The translations under genes and the position numbers were made by a program. 64,000 bases of DNA from Clostridia bacterium. Its GTDB lineage: Bacteria > Bacillota > Clostridia > Oscillospirales > Acutalibacteraceae. The notes under the pieces were generated by a model. It did no database searches. It had not been told where the DNA came from and saw nothing but the letters and a program-made list of their open reading frames with translations. Of the stretch, positions 49,985 through 58,365 are shown one piece after another (the stretch's first letter is position 1; each line of letters opens with the position of its first letter). The DNA is taken from assembly GCA_017403265.1 (NCBI GenBank), contig JAFQOJ010000016.1:1-64000 (forward strand). Reading direction: 5' to 3'.

Positions 49985-50248
49985 TTACTCCTTCTCGGGC
50001 ACTTCACCGTAAAGATTAAATCTGAAAAGCAAAGTCTCATCATCGGGATTAGCGCAACGCAAGGTTGCTTCAGCAACTTCGGTATTACTGAAAATTGTGC
50101 TAAGACCTAACATTTGGCAAAGCTTTGACTTCAAATTCAAAACATCTCCATCAATAGTTTCAAGATAAACGTCACCTTTACACTCCTCGATGGTTTTAAT
50201 AAGGTCATCAAAATCAACATTGTGAAGCTTAATAACTCTTTTATCCAT
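49985..50248 (-). CDS. small conserved hypothetical protein
   Basis: An 87-residue protein: DKRVIKLHNVDFDDLIKTIEECKGDVYLETIDGDVLNLKSKLCQMLGL, then SNTEVAEATLRCANPDDETLLFRFNLYGE. The pattern of a short helix followed by strands is seen in clostridial proteins of unknown function. Two Cys residues are not arranged as a metal site. It is the first gene of a two-gene operon with a promoter at 50279-50307. No function can be given. Confidence 0.65.
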   Translation of the reverse strand: MDKRVIKLHNVDFDDLIKTIEECKGDVYLETIDGDVLNLKSKLCQMLGLSTIFSNTEVAEATLRCANPDDETLLFRFNLYGEVPEKE

Positions 50249-50278
50249 TTTAAATACCTCCGTTAATTCTATTATTAG

Positions 50279-50307
50279 AGTATAAACTATATATTAAAAT
50301 ATGTCAA
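50279..50307 (-). promoter_or_regulatory. SigA promoter of the small-gene pair
   Basis: On the minus strand, TTGACA (50307-50302), 17-base spacer, TATACT (50284-50279). It is back to back with the glyQS promoter. Confidence 0.83.
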
Positions 50308-50310
50308 GTG

Positions 50311-50339
50311 TTGACTTTTAAACAATTTTTTTATATTAT
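50311..50339 (+). promoter_or_regulatory. SigA promoter of glyQS
   Basis: TTGACT (50311-50316), 17-base spacer, TATTAT (50334-50339). The leader of about 45 nt leaves no room for a T-box. Confidence 0.75.
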
Positions 50340-50389
50340 TATATATAATGGAATAATTTATATTCACAATGTCAAAAGGAGAATTTATC

Positions 50390-51781
50390 TTGGAAAACTC
50401 ACAAAAACAAATGGAAACTATTGTAACACTTGCAAAGGGTCGCGGCTTTGTATACGCAGGCAGTGAAATTTACGGTGGACTTGCAAACAGCTGGGACTAC
50501 GGCCCTTTGGGTGTTGAATTAAAAAACAATATTAAAAAGGCTTGGTGGAAAAAGTTCGTTCAGGAATGTCCTTACAATGTAGGTCTTGACAGCGCAATTA
50601 TTATGAATCCTGAAACCTGGGTAGCATCGGGTCACTTAGGTGGATTTTCCGATCCGCTTATGGACTGTAAAAACTGCAAAACCCGTCACAGAGCCGACAA
50701 GCTTATTGAAGACTATGTTGCGGTAAACGGTTTATCAGACAACCCTGCCGCTATGAGCGATAGCGAAATGGCTGAATACATAAAAGAACACGGTATTGCC
50801 TGCCCCGACTGCGGCTCGCACGATTTTACCGACATCCGCAAATTTAACCTTATGTTTAAAACCTTTCAGGGCGTTACCGAAGACAGCACTTCTACTTTAT
50901 ACCTTCGCCCTGAAACTGCACAGGGTATTTTTGTGAACTTTAAAAATATTGCGCGCACAAGCCGTAAAAAAATTCCTTTCGGTGTAGCACAAATAGGTAA
51001 ATCCTTCCGAAACGAAATCACACCCGGTAACTTTATTTTCCGTACCCGTGAGTTTGAGCAAATGGAGCTTGAATTTTTCTGTAAGCCCGGTACTGACCTT
51101 GAATGGTTTGACTTCTGGCGCAGCTACTGCCGCGACTGGCTTTTGAACTTAGGTATAGATAAGGATAGCCTTCGTCTTCGCGACCACGATAAAGATGAGC
51201 TTTGCTTCTACTCTAAAGCCACTACCGATTTTGAATTCTTATTCCCGTTTGGTTGGGGCGAATTATGGGGTGTTGCTGACCGTACCGATTACGACTTAAC
51301 CCAGCACGCTAATCATTCGGGCGAAGGTATGGAATACTTTGACCCCGAAACAAACGAAAAATATGTTCCTTATGTTATTGAACCTTCTTTGGGTGCCGAT
51401 CGCGTGCTTTTAGCCTTCCTTTGCAACGCTTACGATGAAGAGCTTGACGAAAAAGATAATGTTCGTGTTGTACTACGCTTACATCCTGCTTTGGCTCCCT
51501 TTAAGGCTGCGGTTTTACCGCTTTCTAAAAAATTAAGTGAAAAAGCAGGCGAAGTTTACGCTAATCTTTCTAAATACTTTAATGTAGACTTTGACGATGC
51601 AGGCTCTATCGGCAAGCGTTATCGCCGTCAAGATGAAATCGGTACTCCGTTCTCTATTTGCTACGACTTTGAGTCAGAAGAAGACGGATGTGTTACAGTC
51701 CGCAACCGCGACACTATGGAGTCTGTTCGTATGCCTATAGCTGAAGTTAAAGAATATATTGAAAAAGCATTGGAATTCTAA
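50390..51781 (+). CDS. glyQS: glycyl-tRNA synthetase, single-chain alpha2 type
   Basis: A 463-residue class II synthetase of the dimeric, eukaryote-like type rather than the alpha2beta2 enzyme. [23 protein letters not shown] is followed by a Cys-pair zinc insertion ([22 protein letters not shown]). [19 protein letters not shown], motif 2 ([28 protein letters not shown]) and motif 3 near ERVLIALLCNA-type sequence (here [12 protein letters not shown]) come next. A C-terminal anticodon-binding domain follows. I prefer TTG 50390, since AAGGAG sits 8 bases upstream; ATG 50369 has no ribosome site. Confidence 0.94.
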   Translation: MENSQKQMETIVTLAKGRGFVYAGSEIYGGLANSWDYGPLGVELKNNIKKAWWKKFVQECPYNVGLDSAIIMNPETWVASGHLGGFSDPLMDCKNCKTRHRADKLIEDYVAVNGLSDNPAAMSDSEMAEYIKEHGIACPDCGSHDFTDIRKFNLMFKTFQGVTEDSTSTLYLRPETAQGIFVNFKNIARTSRKKIPFGVAQIGKSFRNEITPGNFIFRTREFEQMELEFFCKPGTDLEWFDFWRSYCRDWLLNLGIDKDSLRLRDHDKDELCFYSKATTDFEFLFPFGWGELWGVADRTDYDLTQHANHSGEGMEYFDPETNEKYVPYVIEPSLGADRVLLAFLCNAYDEELDEKDNVRVVLRLHPALAPFKAAVLPLSKKLSEKAGEVYANLSKYFNVDFDDAGSIGKRYRRQDEIGTPFSICYDFESEEDGCVTVRNRDTMESVRMPIAEVKEYIEKALEF

Positions 51782-51811
51782 CCCCTTAGTTGATTCATAA
51801 GGAGAACATAT

Positions 51812-53560
51812 ATGGCTATTGTAACCACAATGATTGTACCCCTTCTTTTAGGTCTTACCTTCTTTCTTTTCGGTATGAATGTAATGTCGGGCGGCCTTGA
51901 AACCATGGCAGGCGGCGGTCTTGAGCGCACCATGAAAAAGGTTACCGCTAACGATTTTTTGGGCTTCTTTTTAGGCGCAGGCATCACCGTTGCTATACAG
52001 TCGTCATCAGCTATGACTGTTATGCTCGTAGGTCTTGTAAACTCGGGTCTTGTTGAGTTTGGCAACACCTTCGGTATGATTATGGGCTCTAATGTAGGCA
52101 CCACCCTTACCGCTTGGCTTTTAAGCCTTGCAGGTCTTGAAGGTAAATGGTATATCGAAATTTTAAACCCTAGCGTTTTTGCACCGATACTCGCTTTTAT
52201 AGGCATTGCTATGCAGATGTTCACAAAAAGCGACAAAAAGAAGGACTTAGGCAATGTTTTTATTGGTTTTGCTATTCTTATTTGCGGTATGGATCTTATG
52301 AGCGATTCTATGCTAAGTGTTCGTACTCTTCCCGGCTTTGACACTTTTCTTGCAACCCTTAAAAGCCCGATAATAGCGCTGCTTATTTCTACCGCATTTA
52401 CAGGTGTTATTCAGTCTTCTGCGGCTACAATAGGTATTGTTCAGGCTCTGGCGCTTTCGGGCGGTATTACCTGGGAAATGGCAATACCCTTAGTACTTGG
52501 TGCTAATATAGGTACCTGCGTTACCGCACTTATAGGTAGTATAGGCACTAACAAAAACGCTAAGCGCGTTGTTGTTATGCATTTCTTCGTTAATGTTTTC
52601 GGCTCATTGCTTTGTATGGTTATTCTTTATATCCTAAAAGCGTTCGGCCTAAGCATTCTCACAACAGAAATTGCTATGGTGGGGGTTGCAATAGTTCACA
52701 CACTTTTCAACTTTATAAACACCGTAATCCTACTTCCTATTAAAAAACCGCTTATTAAGTTTTGCGAATGGGTTATTCCCGATAGGGAGGAAAAACAGCA
52801 TACCGTATTTTTGGACGAGCGTATTTTCAACAACTCTCCGCTTGCAATTTCGGAGTGCCGACGTCTTACAAACGAAATGGCAGAGCTTACCCGTAAATCT
52901 CTTCGCAAGGCTATTGACCTTATATTCAATTATCAGCAATACACCGTTGAACAAATACGCGAAGAAGAAAATTTGAGCGACAAATATGAGGACAAGCTTG
53001 GTACTTATCTTGTAAGGCTGAGTAACAACAAGCTTTCCGAAAATGAATCGCACAGCGTTGCCCGTATGCTTCACAGTATAGGCGACTTTGAACGCATAGG
53101 CGACCACGCGCTGAATATATGTACGCTTGCTGAAGAAATGCATACAAAGGGAATTTCATTCTCACCTGAAGGCAATCATGAAATTGGTATTATAGGCGAT
53201 GCAGTAAAAGAAATCACAAGCCTTGCTATTGACTCTTTTGTTAATGACAATTCTGAATCCGCTTCCCATGTAGAGCCGCTTGAGCAGGTTATAGACAAGC
53301 TTCAGGAGCAACTAAAAGCATTGCACATCCAAAGACTTCAAAACAACGAATGTACTATTGAACTTGGCTTTATATTCACCGACATTTTGAATAACTTTGA
53401 ACGTGTTTCAGACCATTGCTCTAACATAGCTGTTTATACTATGCAGCTACCGAGCGATAAGCTTGATACTCACAAATATCTTAATGCTATTAAATATTCT
53501 GCCAACGACGAGTTTATACAAGATTACAATATGTATAAATCTAAATACACTTTGGATTAA
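51812..53560 (+). CDS. Na/Pi-cotransporter family protein with PhoU-like C-terminus
   Basis: A 582-residue protein. The membrane half (about 1-320) has two inverted Na/Pi repeats with the QSS motifs AIQSSSAMTVMLVGLVNSG (about 65-83) and VIQSSAATIGIVQALALSGG, and GANIGTCVTALIGS. The C-terminal 230 residues are helical and PhoU-like (ERIGDHALNICTLAEE; FERVSDHCSNIAVYTMQL, with the conserved ER.GDH-type motifs). It probably moves phosphate with sodium, with the PhoU part sensing or regulating flux. It follows glyQS by 30 bases without a terminator, so partial co-transcription is possible. Confidence 0.9.
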   Translation: MAIVTTMIVPLLLGLTFFLFGMNVMSGGLETMAGGGLERTMKKVTANDFLGFFLGAGITVAIQSSSAMTVMLVGLVNSGLVEFGNTFGMIMGSNVGTTLTAWLLSLAGLEGKWYIEILNPSVFAPILAFIGIAMQMFTKSDKKKDLGNVFIGFAILICGMDLMSDSMLSVRTLPGFDTFLATLKSPIIALLISTAFTGVIQSSAATIGIVQALALSGGITWEMAIPLVLGANIGTCVTALIGSIGTNKNAKRVVVMHFFVNVFGSLLCMVILYILKAFGLSILTTEIAMVGVAIVHTLFNFINTVILLPIKKPLIKFCEWVIPDREEKQHTVFLDERIFNNSPLAISECRRLTNEMAELTRKSLRKAIDLIFNYQQYTVEQIREEENLSDKYEDKLGTYLVRLSNNKLSENESHSVARMLHSIGDFERIGDHALNICTLAEEMHTKGISFSPEGNHEIGIIGDAVKEITSLAIDSFVNDNSESASHVEPLEQVIDKLQEQLKALHIQRLQNNECTIELGFIFTDILNNFERVSDHCSNIAVYTMQLPSDKLDTHKYLNAIKYSANDEFIQDYNMYKSKYTLD

Positions 53561-53586
53561 TTTTATGATAAGTAAAAACAAGCGGT

Positions 53587-53637
53587 CATATGATATTCAC
53601 CCCAAAAGTTAGACACTTTTGGGGTGAATATCATATG
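53587..53637. repeat. 23-bp perfect hairpin with 5-base loop
   Basis: 53587-53609 is the exact reverse complement of 53615-53637, around TAGAC. The arm includes CACCCCAAAAGT. It is far longer than a normal terminator and no T tract follows on either strand. It could be a palindromic repeat or insertion-sequence end; no second copy is seen in the window. Confidence 0.75.
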
Positions 53638-53700
53638 CGGGTGGAAATTTATTAATATATTTAATAAATTCCAAAAAATTAAGAAATTTTCAAAAAAGTG

Positions 53701-53761
53701 TTGACTTTAACGCTTTAAAGTGTTAATATATATTTACGGTTTACACTTTAACGCTTTAAAG
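53701..53761 (+). promoter_or_regulatory. promoter with twin palindromic operators for the SSS symporter
   Basis: TTGACT (53701-53706), 17-base spacer, TAATAT (53724-53729). The identical 16-mer CTTTAACGCTTTAAAG, a near-palindrome, occurs at 53705-53720 (in the spacer) and 53746-53761 (over the ribosome site), 41 bp apart. This layout fits a LacI-type repressor that can loop or block initiation. The regulator gene is not in the window. Confidence 0.85.
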
Positions 53762-53775
53762 GAGAGAAACAAATT

Positions 53776-55326
53776 ATGACAACAGCACAACTTTATACTG
53801 TTATAGCTTTGTGCCTTTATGCCATAACAATGGCAGTTATAGGGCTTGTAAGCTACGGTAAATCCAAAACACTTGACAGCTTCCTTATAGGAGGCAGAAA
53901 TATAGGCCCTTGGCTTTCAGCCTTTTCATATGGTACAGCGTATTTTTCTGCCGTGGTTTTTGTGGGATATGCCGGACAGCACGGTTGGAATATAGGTATA
54001 GGCGCTATATGGATTGGTGTAGGTAATGCGCTTTTAGGCTGCCTACCGTCCTGGCTTTTGTTAGCCCGCCGTACAAGACTTATGACCGCAAAGCTAAATT
54101 CCAAAACCATGTCGGAATACTTTGAAAAACGGTACGATTCAAAAGGTATGAAGCTTTTTGCATCAATAATTATATTTATATTCTTAGTCCCATACTCTGC
54201 TGCAGTTTATAAGGGCTTGGGCGCATTGTTTGGCGCAGTGTTCCCATCGATAGACAGTTGGGTATGGATGCTTATAATTGCAACCCTTACTGCAATTTAT
54301 CTTGTAGCGGGCGGATTTATTGCCACCGCTTATACAGACCTTATTCAAGGCGTAATTATGATTGTTGGCATTATTTGCCTTATTGCAACAGTATTAAATA
54401 ATGACAAGGTTGGCGGCTTTACAGGTCTTATTGAAAACTTGAGCCGTTTCCAATCGGTAGAAGGCGACCCAAATTTCATTACTGGAAGCCAGCTTACAAG
54501 TATTTTCGGCGGTTCTTCCTTTAAATTCCTTTGTTTTAATATTATGCTTACAAGCTTCGGTACTTGGGGACTTCCGCAAATGATAGGTAAATTCTACGCT
54601 GTTAAGGATACTTCTGCCATTAAGCGCGGTACAATAATTTCAACAATTTTCTGTCTCATTATCGGTTGCGGCGCATATCTTGTTGGCTCTACATCACGCC
54701 TTATTTTAGACGGACAACTGCCCGAAGGCGGTGTTGACGCCGTTATCCCCTCCGTACTTATGAAGGTTTTAGGTAACGGTACTCTTGGTATAATTCTTTT
54801 AGCCGTTATTATGATTTTATTATTATCGGCTTCAATGTCTACCTTGGAAGCAGTGGTTTTAACCTCAGCTTCTGCTGTTTCGGTTGACCTTATCCCCTCT
54901 TTAATAAAAAAAGAAATAAAGCCTGCAAACCAAATGGTTTTAACCCGTATGTTCTGCCTTTTATTTGTAGTCTGCTCGTTTATCTTTGCAACACAAAACA
55001 TTCCGATAATCGTAAACCTTATGTCGTTTTCCTGGGGTGTAGTTTCGGGATGCTTTATAGGGCCTTACATTTGGGGACTGTTTTCAAAGAAAATCACCAA
55101 AATCGGTGCTATTTCAGGTATGGTTTGCGGTCTTTTATCTGTAGGTATTCCCACCCTTGTAATAACCCTTAACAATAGCTTTGCAGCTGCCGCTAAAATG
55201 TCACCCGAATTAGGTGTTTCGGCTATGGCGGTATCACTTATAGTAGTGCCTTTAGTTTCCTTAATCACTAAAAATAAAGACACTGACCGAATAGACAATA
55301 TATTTGAATGCTTCAAAAAAGCATAA
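53776..55326 (+). CDS. sodium:solute symporter (SSS family)
   Basis: A 516-residue symporter with 13 predicted helices. Family motifs are the N-terminal SFLIGGRNIGPWLSAFSYGTAYFSAVVFVGYAG, then AGGFIATAYTDLIQGVIMIVG and GTWGLPQMIGKFYAVKD, which match the sodium-site region of SSS carriers. It imports a small solute with Na+. The operators in front of it and the opposing genes for three beta-helix proteins suggest a sugar or uronide (inference). Ends at terminator 55330-55359. Confidence 0.9.
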   Translation: MTTAQLYTVIALCLYAITMAVIGLVSYGKSKTLDSFLIGGRNIGPWLSAFSYGTAYFSAVVFVGYAGQHGWNIGIGAIWIGVGNALLGCLPSWLLLARRTRLMTAKLNSKTMSEYFEKRYDSKGMKLFASIIIFIFLVPYSAAVYKGLGALFGAVFPSIDSWVWMLIIATLTAIYLVAGGFIATAYTDLIQGVIMIVGIICLIATVLNNDKVGGFTGLIENLSRFQSVEGDPNFITGSQLTSIFGGSSFKFLCFNIMLTSFGTWGLPQMIGKFYAVKDTSAIKRGTIISTIFCLIIGCGAYLVGSTSRLILDGQLPEGGVDAVIPSVLMKVLGNGTLGIILLAVIMILLLSASMSTLEAVVLTSASAVSVDLIPSLIKKEIKPANQMVLTRMFCLLFVVCSFIFATQNIPIIVNLMSFSWGVVSGCFIGPYIWGLFSKKITKIGAISGMVCGLLSVGIPTLVITLNNSFAAAAKMSPELGVSAMAVSLIVVPLVSLITKNKDTDRIDNIFECFKKA

Positions 55327-55329
55327 GAA

Positions 55330-55359
55330 AAAATCAGTCATCGAAAGATGACTGATTTT
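55330..55359. terminator. bidirectional terminator with GAAA tetraloop
   Basis: AAAATCAGTCATC (55330-55342), GAAA, GATGACTGATTTT (55347-55359), between the convergent symporter and beta-helix operons. Confidence 0.88.
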
Positions 55360-55363
55360 AAAT

Positions 55364-56866
55364 TTAATCTTCAATATAATATATTTTTGCGGTTCTGTCG
55401 CCAAAGATGTTTTTAATGCTTTGCTCGGCATTTTGGTCAAATTTAATAATATCGGGTTCTTTTACTTCGTTGCCGCCATATTGTCCTAACGTAGCATCTA
55501 TATGTTGAATATAGGTGTTATTTTTCATTTGGGGGCAAAACTCATCCTTTAAAGCCACCAAATGAAGCATTCTATACGCCGAACGGTCAAAAATATTATT
55601 TTCTATTATTTGGTTTTCGCCTGTATTGACATAACTCCAACCCTTAATAAGTGCAGGGGTATCGGTATTGTGACGTTGCTGTCCCCAACCGTAACCCGAA
55701 AGACGTATAAAGTTATCGCGCATAAATACATTCTTCATACAACTTTCTCTTTCACCTTCGATTTGGTCAAGAAAATATTCAATACCATAAACACACTTTT
55801 CTAAGATGTTATCGCGGTACTCAATATTTTCAAGCATTTTTTTGCTACTTGTGGTTATTTGATGGGTTATACCGGCATCGTAAACCTCGTATATATAATT
55901 ATTTGCTACCAAGTAGCCGTCACAACCGCCGTAAATTTCAATAGCATTACCGTAACGAGTTACGCTACCGCGTCTACCTTCGGGATAGTTAGGGTCCAAA
56001 CCTGCAAAGTTTTGAATGCAACCGCCTATCCAACCAAACTCGCAATTAGTAACGGTTAGATTCTTAACATATCCGCCTGCCGAAACGCCGTGCATACCAA
56101 TATATTTCATACAAATATTATCTACAGTAACATTTCGGTTGCTTCCAACCTTTATAGAATGGCGGTGAACTAACGGTTCTATTTCGGAAAAGACTTCAGC
56201 GGGGTTACCACCATCACAACGAAGATACAGTTCACCCTCGCTTACACCATTAAATGTAGGTATTGGGAAGTTTTCACCCTTACTGGGTTCAGTAGATAAA
56301 TTACCCTCAAAAAACCAGAACAAGTCAAGGTCTTTGGTCATTTCGGTTTTAACATCGAAATCCTTTTGGGTGTTATCGCGACAAACATACTTTACGCCAT
56401 TATATGTAGGGATAAGCTTTCTTGAATGAGCCTTACCATCATCAAAAACAATAGTACCAACATCAAGTATTTTTTCTTTAAGCTTCCAAATGTTGTGCTC
56501 TTTATCGTATAATTCCCAAAGGTTTTTGTCGTTAAGAGGTTTATCGGCAGAATAGAATTTAGGCTTTTCGCCTTCCCCATACGCACCGTACGACACGCCG
56601 GTTTTGGCTTCTAGGGTACCTCTAAAAAGGTCGCCACGCTTAAAGAATACACCGTCACCCTCTTTTAGCTCGGCTTCATTAACCTTTTTAAATGTTTTCC
56701 AAGCGGTACTTTCACTTTTACCATCATTACTATCATCACCGCTATTCGAAACATAATAAGCCGTTCCTGTAATTTTAAGATTATCTTTTGTGTTTTTTAT
56801 TTCGAGCTTTCTTTTTTGGAAAAGCTCATCATAACTGTTTAAAAGTTCGTTTGTTGCCTTTATCAC
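55364..56866 (-). CDS. cytoplasmic right-handed beta-helix protein, paralogue 3 of 3
   Basis: A 500-residue pectate-lyase-like beta-helix protein without signal peptide. TAYYVSNSGDDSNDGKSES, followed by TAWKTFKKVNEAEL, is the DUF1565-like N-terminal cap. GDGVFFKRGDLFRGTLEAKTG begins the parallel strands, and GNAIEIYGGCDGYLVANNYIYEVYDAGITHQ is a typical helix rung. The same motifs recur in the two genes upstream. No polysaccharide lyase catalytic signature is certain. The last gene of the three-gene operon; 18 bases after paralogue 2. Longer than the others by an insert near 180-210 and near 285. Confidence 0.85.
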   Translation of the reverse strand: MIKATNELLNSYDELFQKRKLEIKNTKDNLKITGTAYYVSNSGDDSNDGKSESTAWKTFKKVNEAELKEGDGVFFKRGDLFRGTLEAKTGVSYGAYGEGEKPKFYSADKPLNDKNLWELYDKEHNIWKLKEKILDVGTIVFDDGKAHSRKLIPTYNGVKYVCRDNTQKDFDVKTEMTKDLDLFWFFEGNLSTEPSKGENFPIPTFNGVSEGELYLRCDGGNPAEVFSEIEPLVHRHSIKVGSNRNVTVDNICMKYIGMHGVSAGGYVKNLTVTNCEFGWIGGCIQNFAGLDPNYPEGRRGSVTRYGNAIEIYGGCDGYLVANNYIYEVYDAGITHQITTSSKKMLENIEYRDNILEKCVYGIEYFLDQIEGERESCMKNVFMRDNFIRLSGYGWGQQRHNTDTPALIKGWSYVNTGENQIIENNIFDRSAYRMLHLVALKDEFCPQMKNNTYIQHIDATLGQYGGNEVKEPDIIKFDQNAEQSIKNIFGDRTAKIYYIED

Positions 56867-56884
56867 TATATAAACTCCTTTTTA

Positions 56885-58339
56885 TTAATCGATATAGTAG
56901 ACTTTAGCGTTTTTGTCGCCAAAAATATTATTAATTTTTTCTTCTGCTTGCATATCGAATTTTTGTATTGGCGGGTCTTTTTCACTATAACCGCCATATT
57001 TACCCAACGGCTTGCCTAATCTTTGAATATAGGTATTATTATCTAAAGTAGCACAATGCTCATCCGTAATGGCGCATAAATGCAAGAAATTATACTCGCC
57101 TCTATCAAAAATATTATTTTTAATTATAAAATCTTGTGACATATTGGTATGGTTCCAGCTCTTAATAGCGGCGGGAGTAGAAACATCAAGACGTTGTTGT
57201 CCCCAACCATAACCCGAAAGACGAATAAAGTTATCCTCCATAACACAGTTCTTTATTCTGCTTTCAGATTCGCCTTCTAACTGGTCTAAGAAATACTCAA
57301 TGCCATAAACACACTTCTCAATAAGGTTGCCCTTATACTCAATGTTTTCCATCATAGTTTTGCTTGTCACTCTGAACTGATGAGTAATACCGGCATCATA
57401 AATTTGGTAGATATAGTTATTATTAGCCTTATAATCAAGGCAACCGCCGTAAATTTCAATAGCGTTACCAAAACGGGTTACTCTACCTTGGTTATAGGGG
57501 GCAAAAAATTGTATAGCACCGCCAATCCAACCAAATTCACAGTTTGTAACGGTAAGTCCCCTTACAAATCCGCCGCCGCCTATTCCGTGAGCGCCCACGT
57601 ATTTAATACATAAATTATCTATTGTAACATTAGGGTTGCTTAAAACCGAAATAAGATTAAAGCGCAATAAAGGCTCAATAGAAGTATAAAGCTTACCGGG
57701 ATTACCGTTATCAGAACGAAGATAAAGGTCACCAAGGCATTCGCCCGCTCTCGGTACTTCTTCACCTTCTACACATTTTCTGCAATCACAAAAAACATCA
57801 AGATTTTGTGTCATTTCCTGTTGCATAACAAACTCTTTTGTTATATCGTCACGAAGATAAAACTTTCCTTTTATAAAATTCGGAATAAGCTTTCTAGCCA
57901 CAGCAACACCATCATCAAAAACAAGTGTGCCTACATCGCGGATTTTTTCTTTATATTTCCAAATATTATGTTCTTTATCGTATAATTCCCATAGGCTCTC
58001 CTCTGCCATATTCTTATCGCCGGAATAAAGTTTAGGCTTATCACCCTCGCCATAAGCCGCGTAAGTAACGCCCGGCTTTGCAACAAAATTACCACGGAAT
58101 AAATCGCCACGCTTAAAGAATACACCATCGCCATATTGAAGCTCGGCATCATTTACCTTTTTAAGCGTTTTCCAAGCGGTATCCTTTGTTTTACCGTCAT
58201 TATTATCGTCACCGTCTTGCGCCACATAATAAGCAGTACCTGTAATTTTAATATTATCCTTGGTGTTTAAAATTTCAGCCTTACGGCTTTCAAACAAAGC
58301 CTCATTTTGTTCTAAAAATTCTTTGGTTGCCTTAATCAT
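56885..58339 (-). CDS. cytoplasmic right-handed beta-helix protein, paralogue 2 of 3
   Basis: A 484-residue paralogue of its neighbours. MIKATKEFLEQNEALFESRKAEILNTKD starts almost the same as paralogue 1. AYYVAQDGDDNNDGKTKDTAWKTL and the SGYGWGQQR motif near residue 390 follow. No secretion signal. Residues 170-195 contain CDCRKCVEGEE, not found in paralogue 1. It lies 26 bases after paralogue 1 and 18 before paralogue 3. Same inferred role: binding or cleavage of an imported carbohydrate. Catalysis is unproven. Confidence 0.85.
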   Translation of the reverse strand: MIKATKEFLEQNEALFESRKAEILNTKDNIKITGTAYYVAQDGDDNNDGKTKDTAWKTLKKVNDAELQYGDGVFFKRGDLFRGNFVAKPGVTYAAYGEGDKPKLYSGDKNMAEESLWELYDKEHNIWKYKEKIRDVGTLVFDDGVAVARKLIPNFIKGKFYLRDDITKEFVMQQEMTQNLDVFCDCRKCVEGEEVPRAGECLGDLYLRSDNGNPGKLYTSIEPLLRFNLISVLSNPNVTIDNLCIKYVGAHGIGGGGFVRGLTVTNCEFGWIGGAIQFFAPYNQGRVTRFGNAIEIYGGCLDYKANNNYIYQIYDAGITHQFRVTSKTMMENIEYKGNLIEKCVYGIEYFLDQLEGESESRIKNCVMEDNFIRLSGYGWGQQRLDVSTPAAIKSWNHTNMSQDFIIKNNIFDRGEYNFLHLCAITDEHCATLDNNTYIQRLGKPLGKYGGYSEKDPPIQKFDMQAEEKINNIFGDKNAKVYYID

Positions 58340-58365
58340 TTTAATTACTCCTTTGGTTGTGTCTC

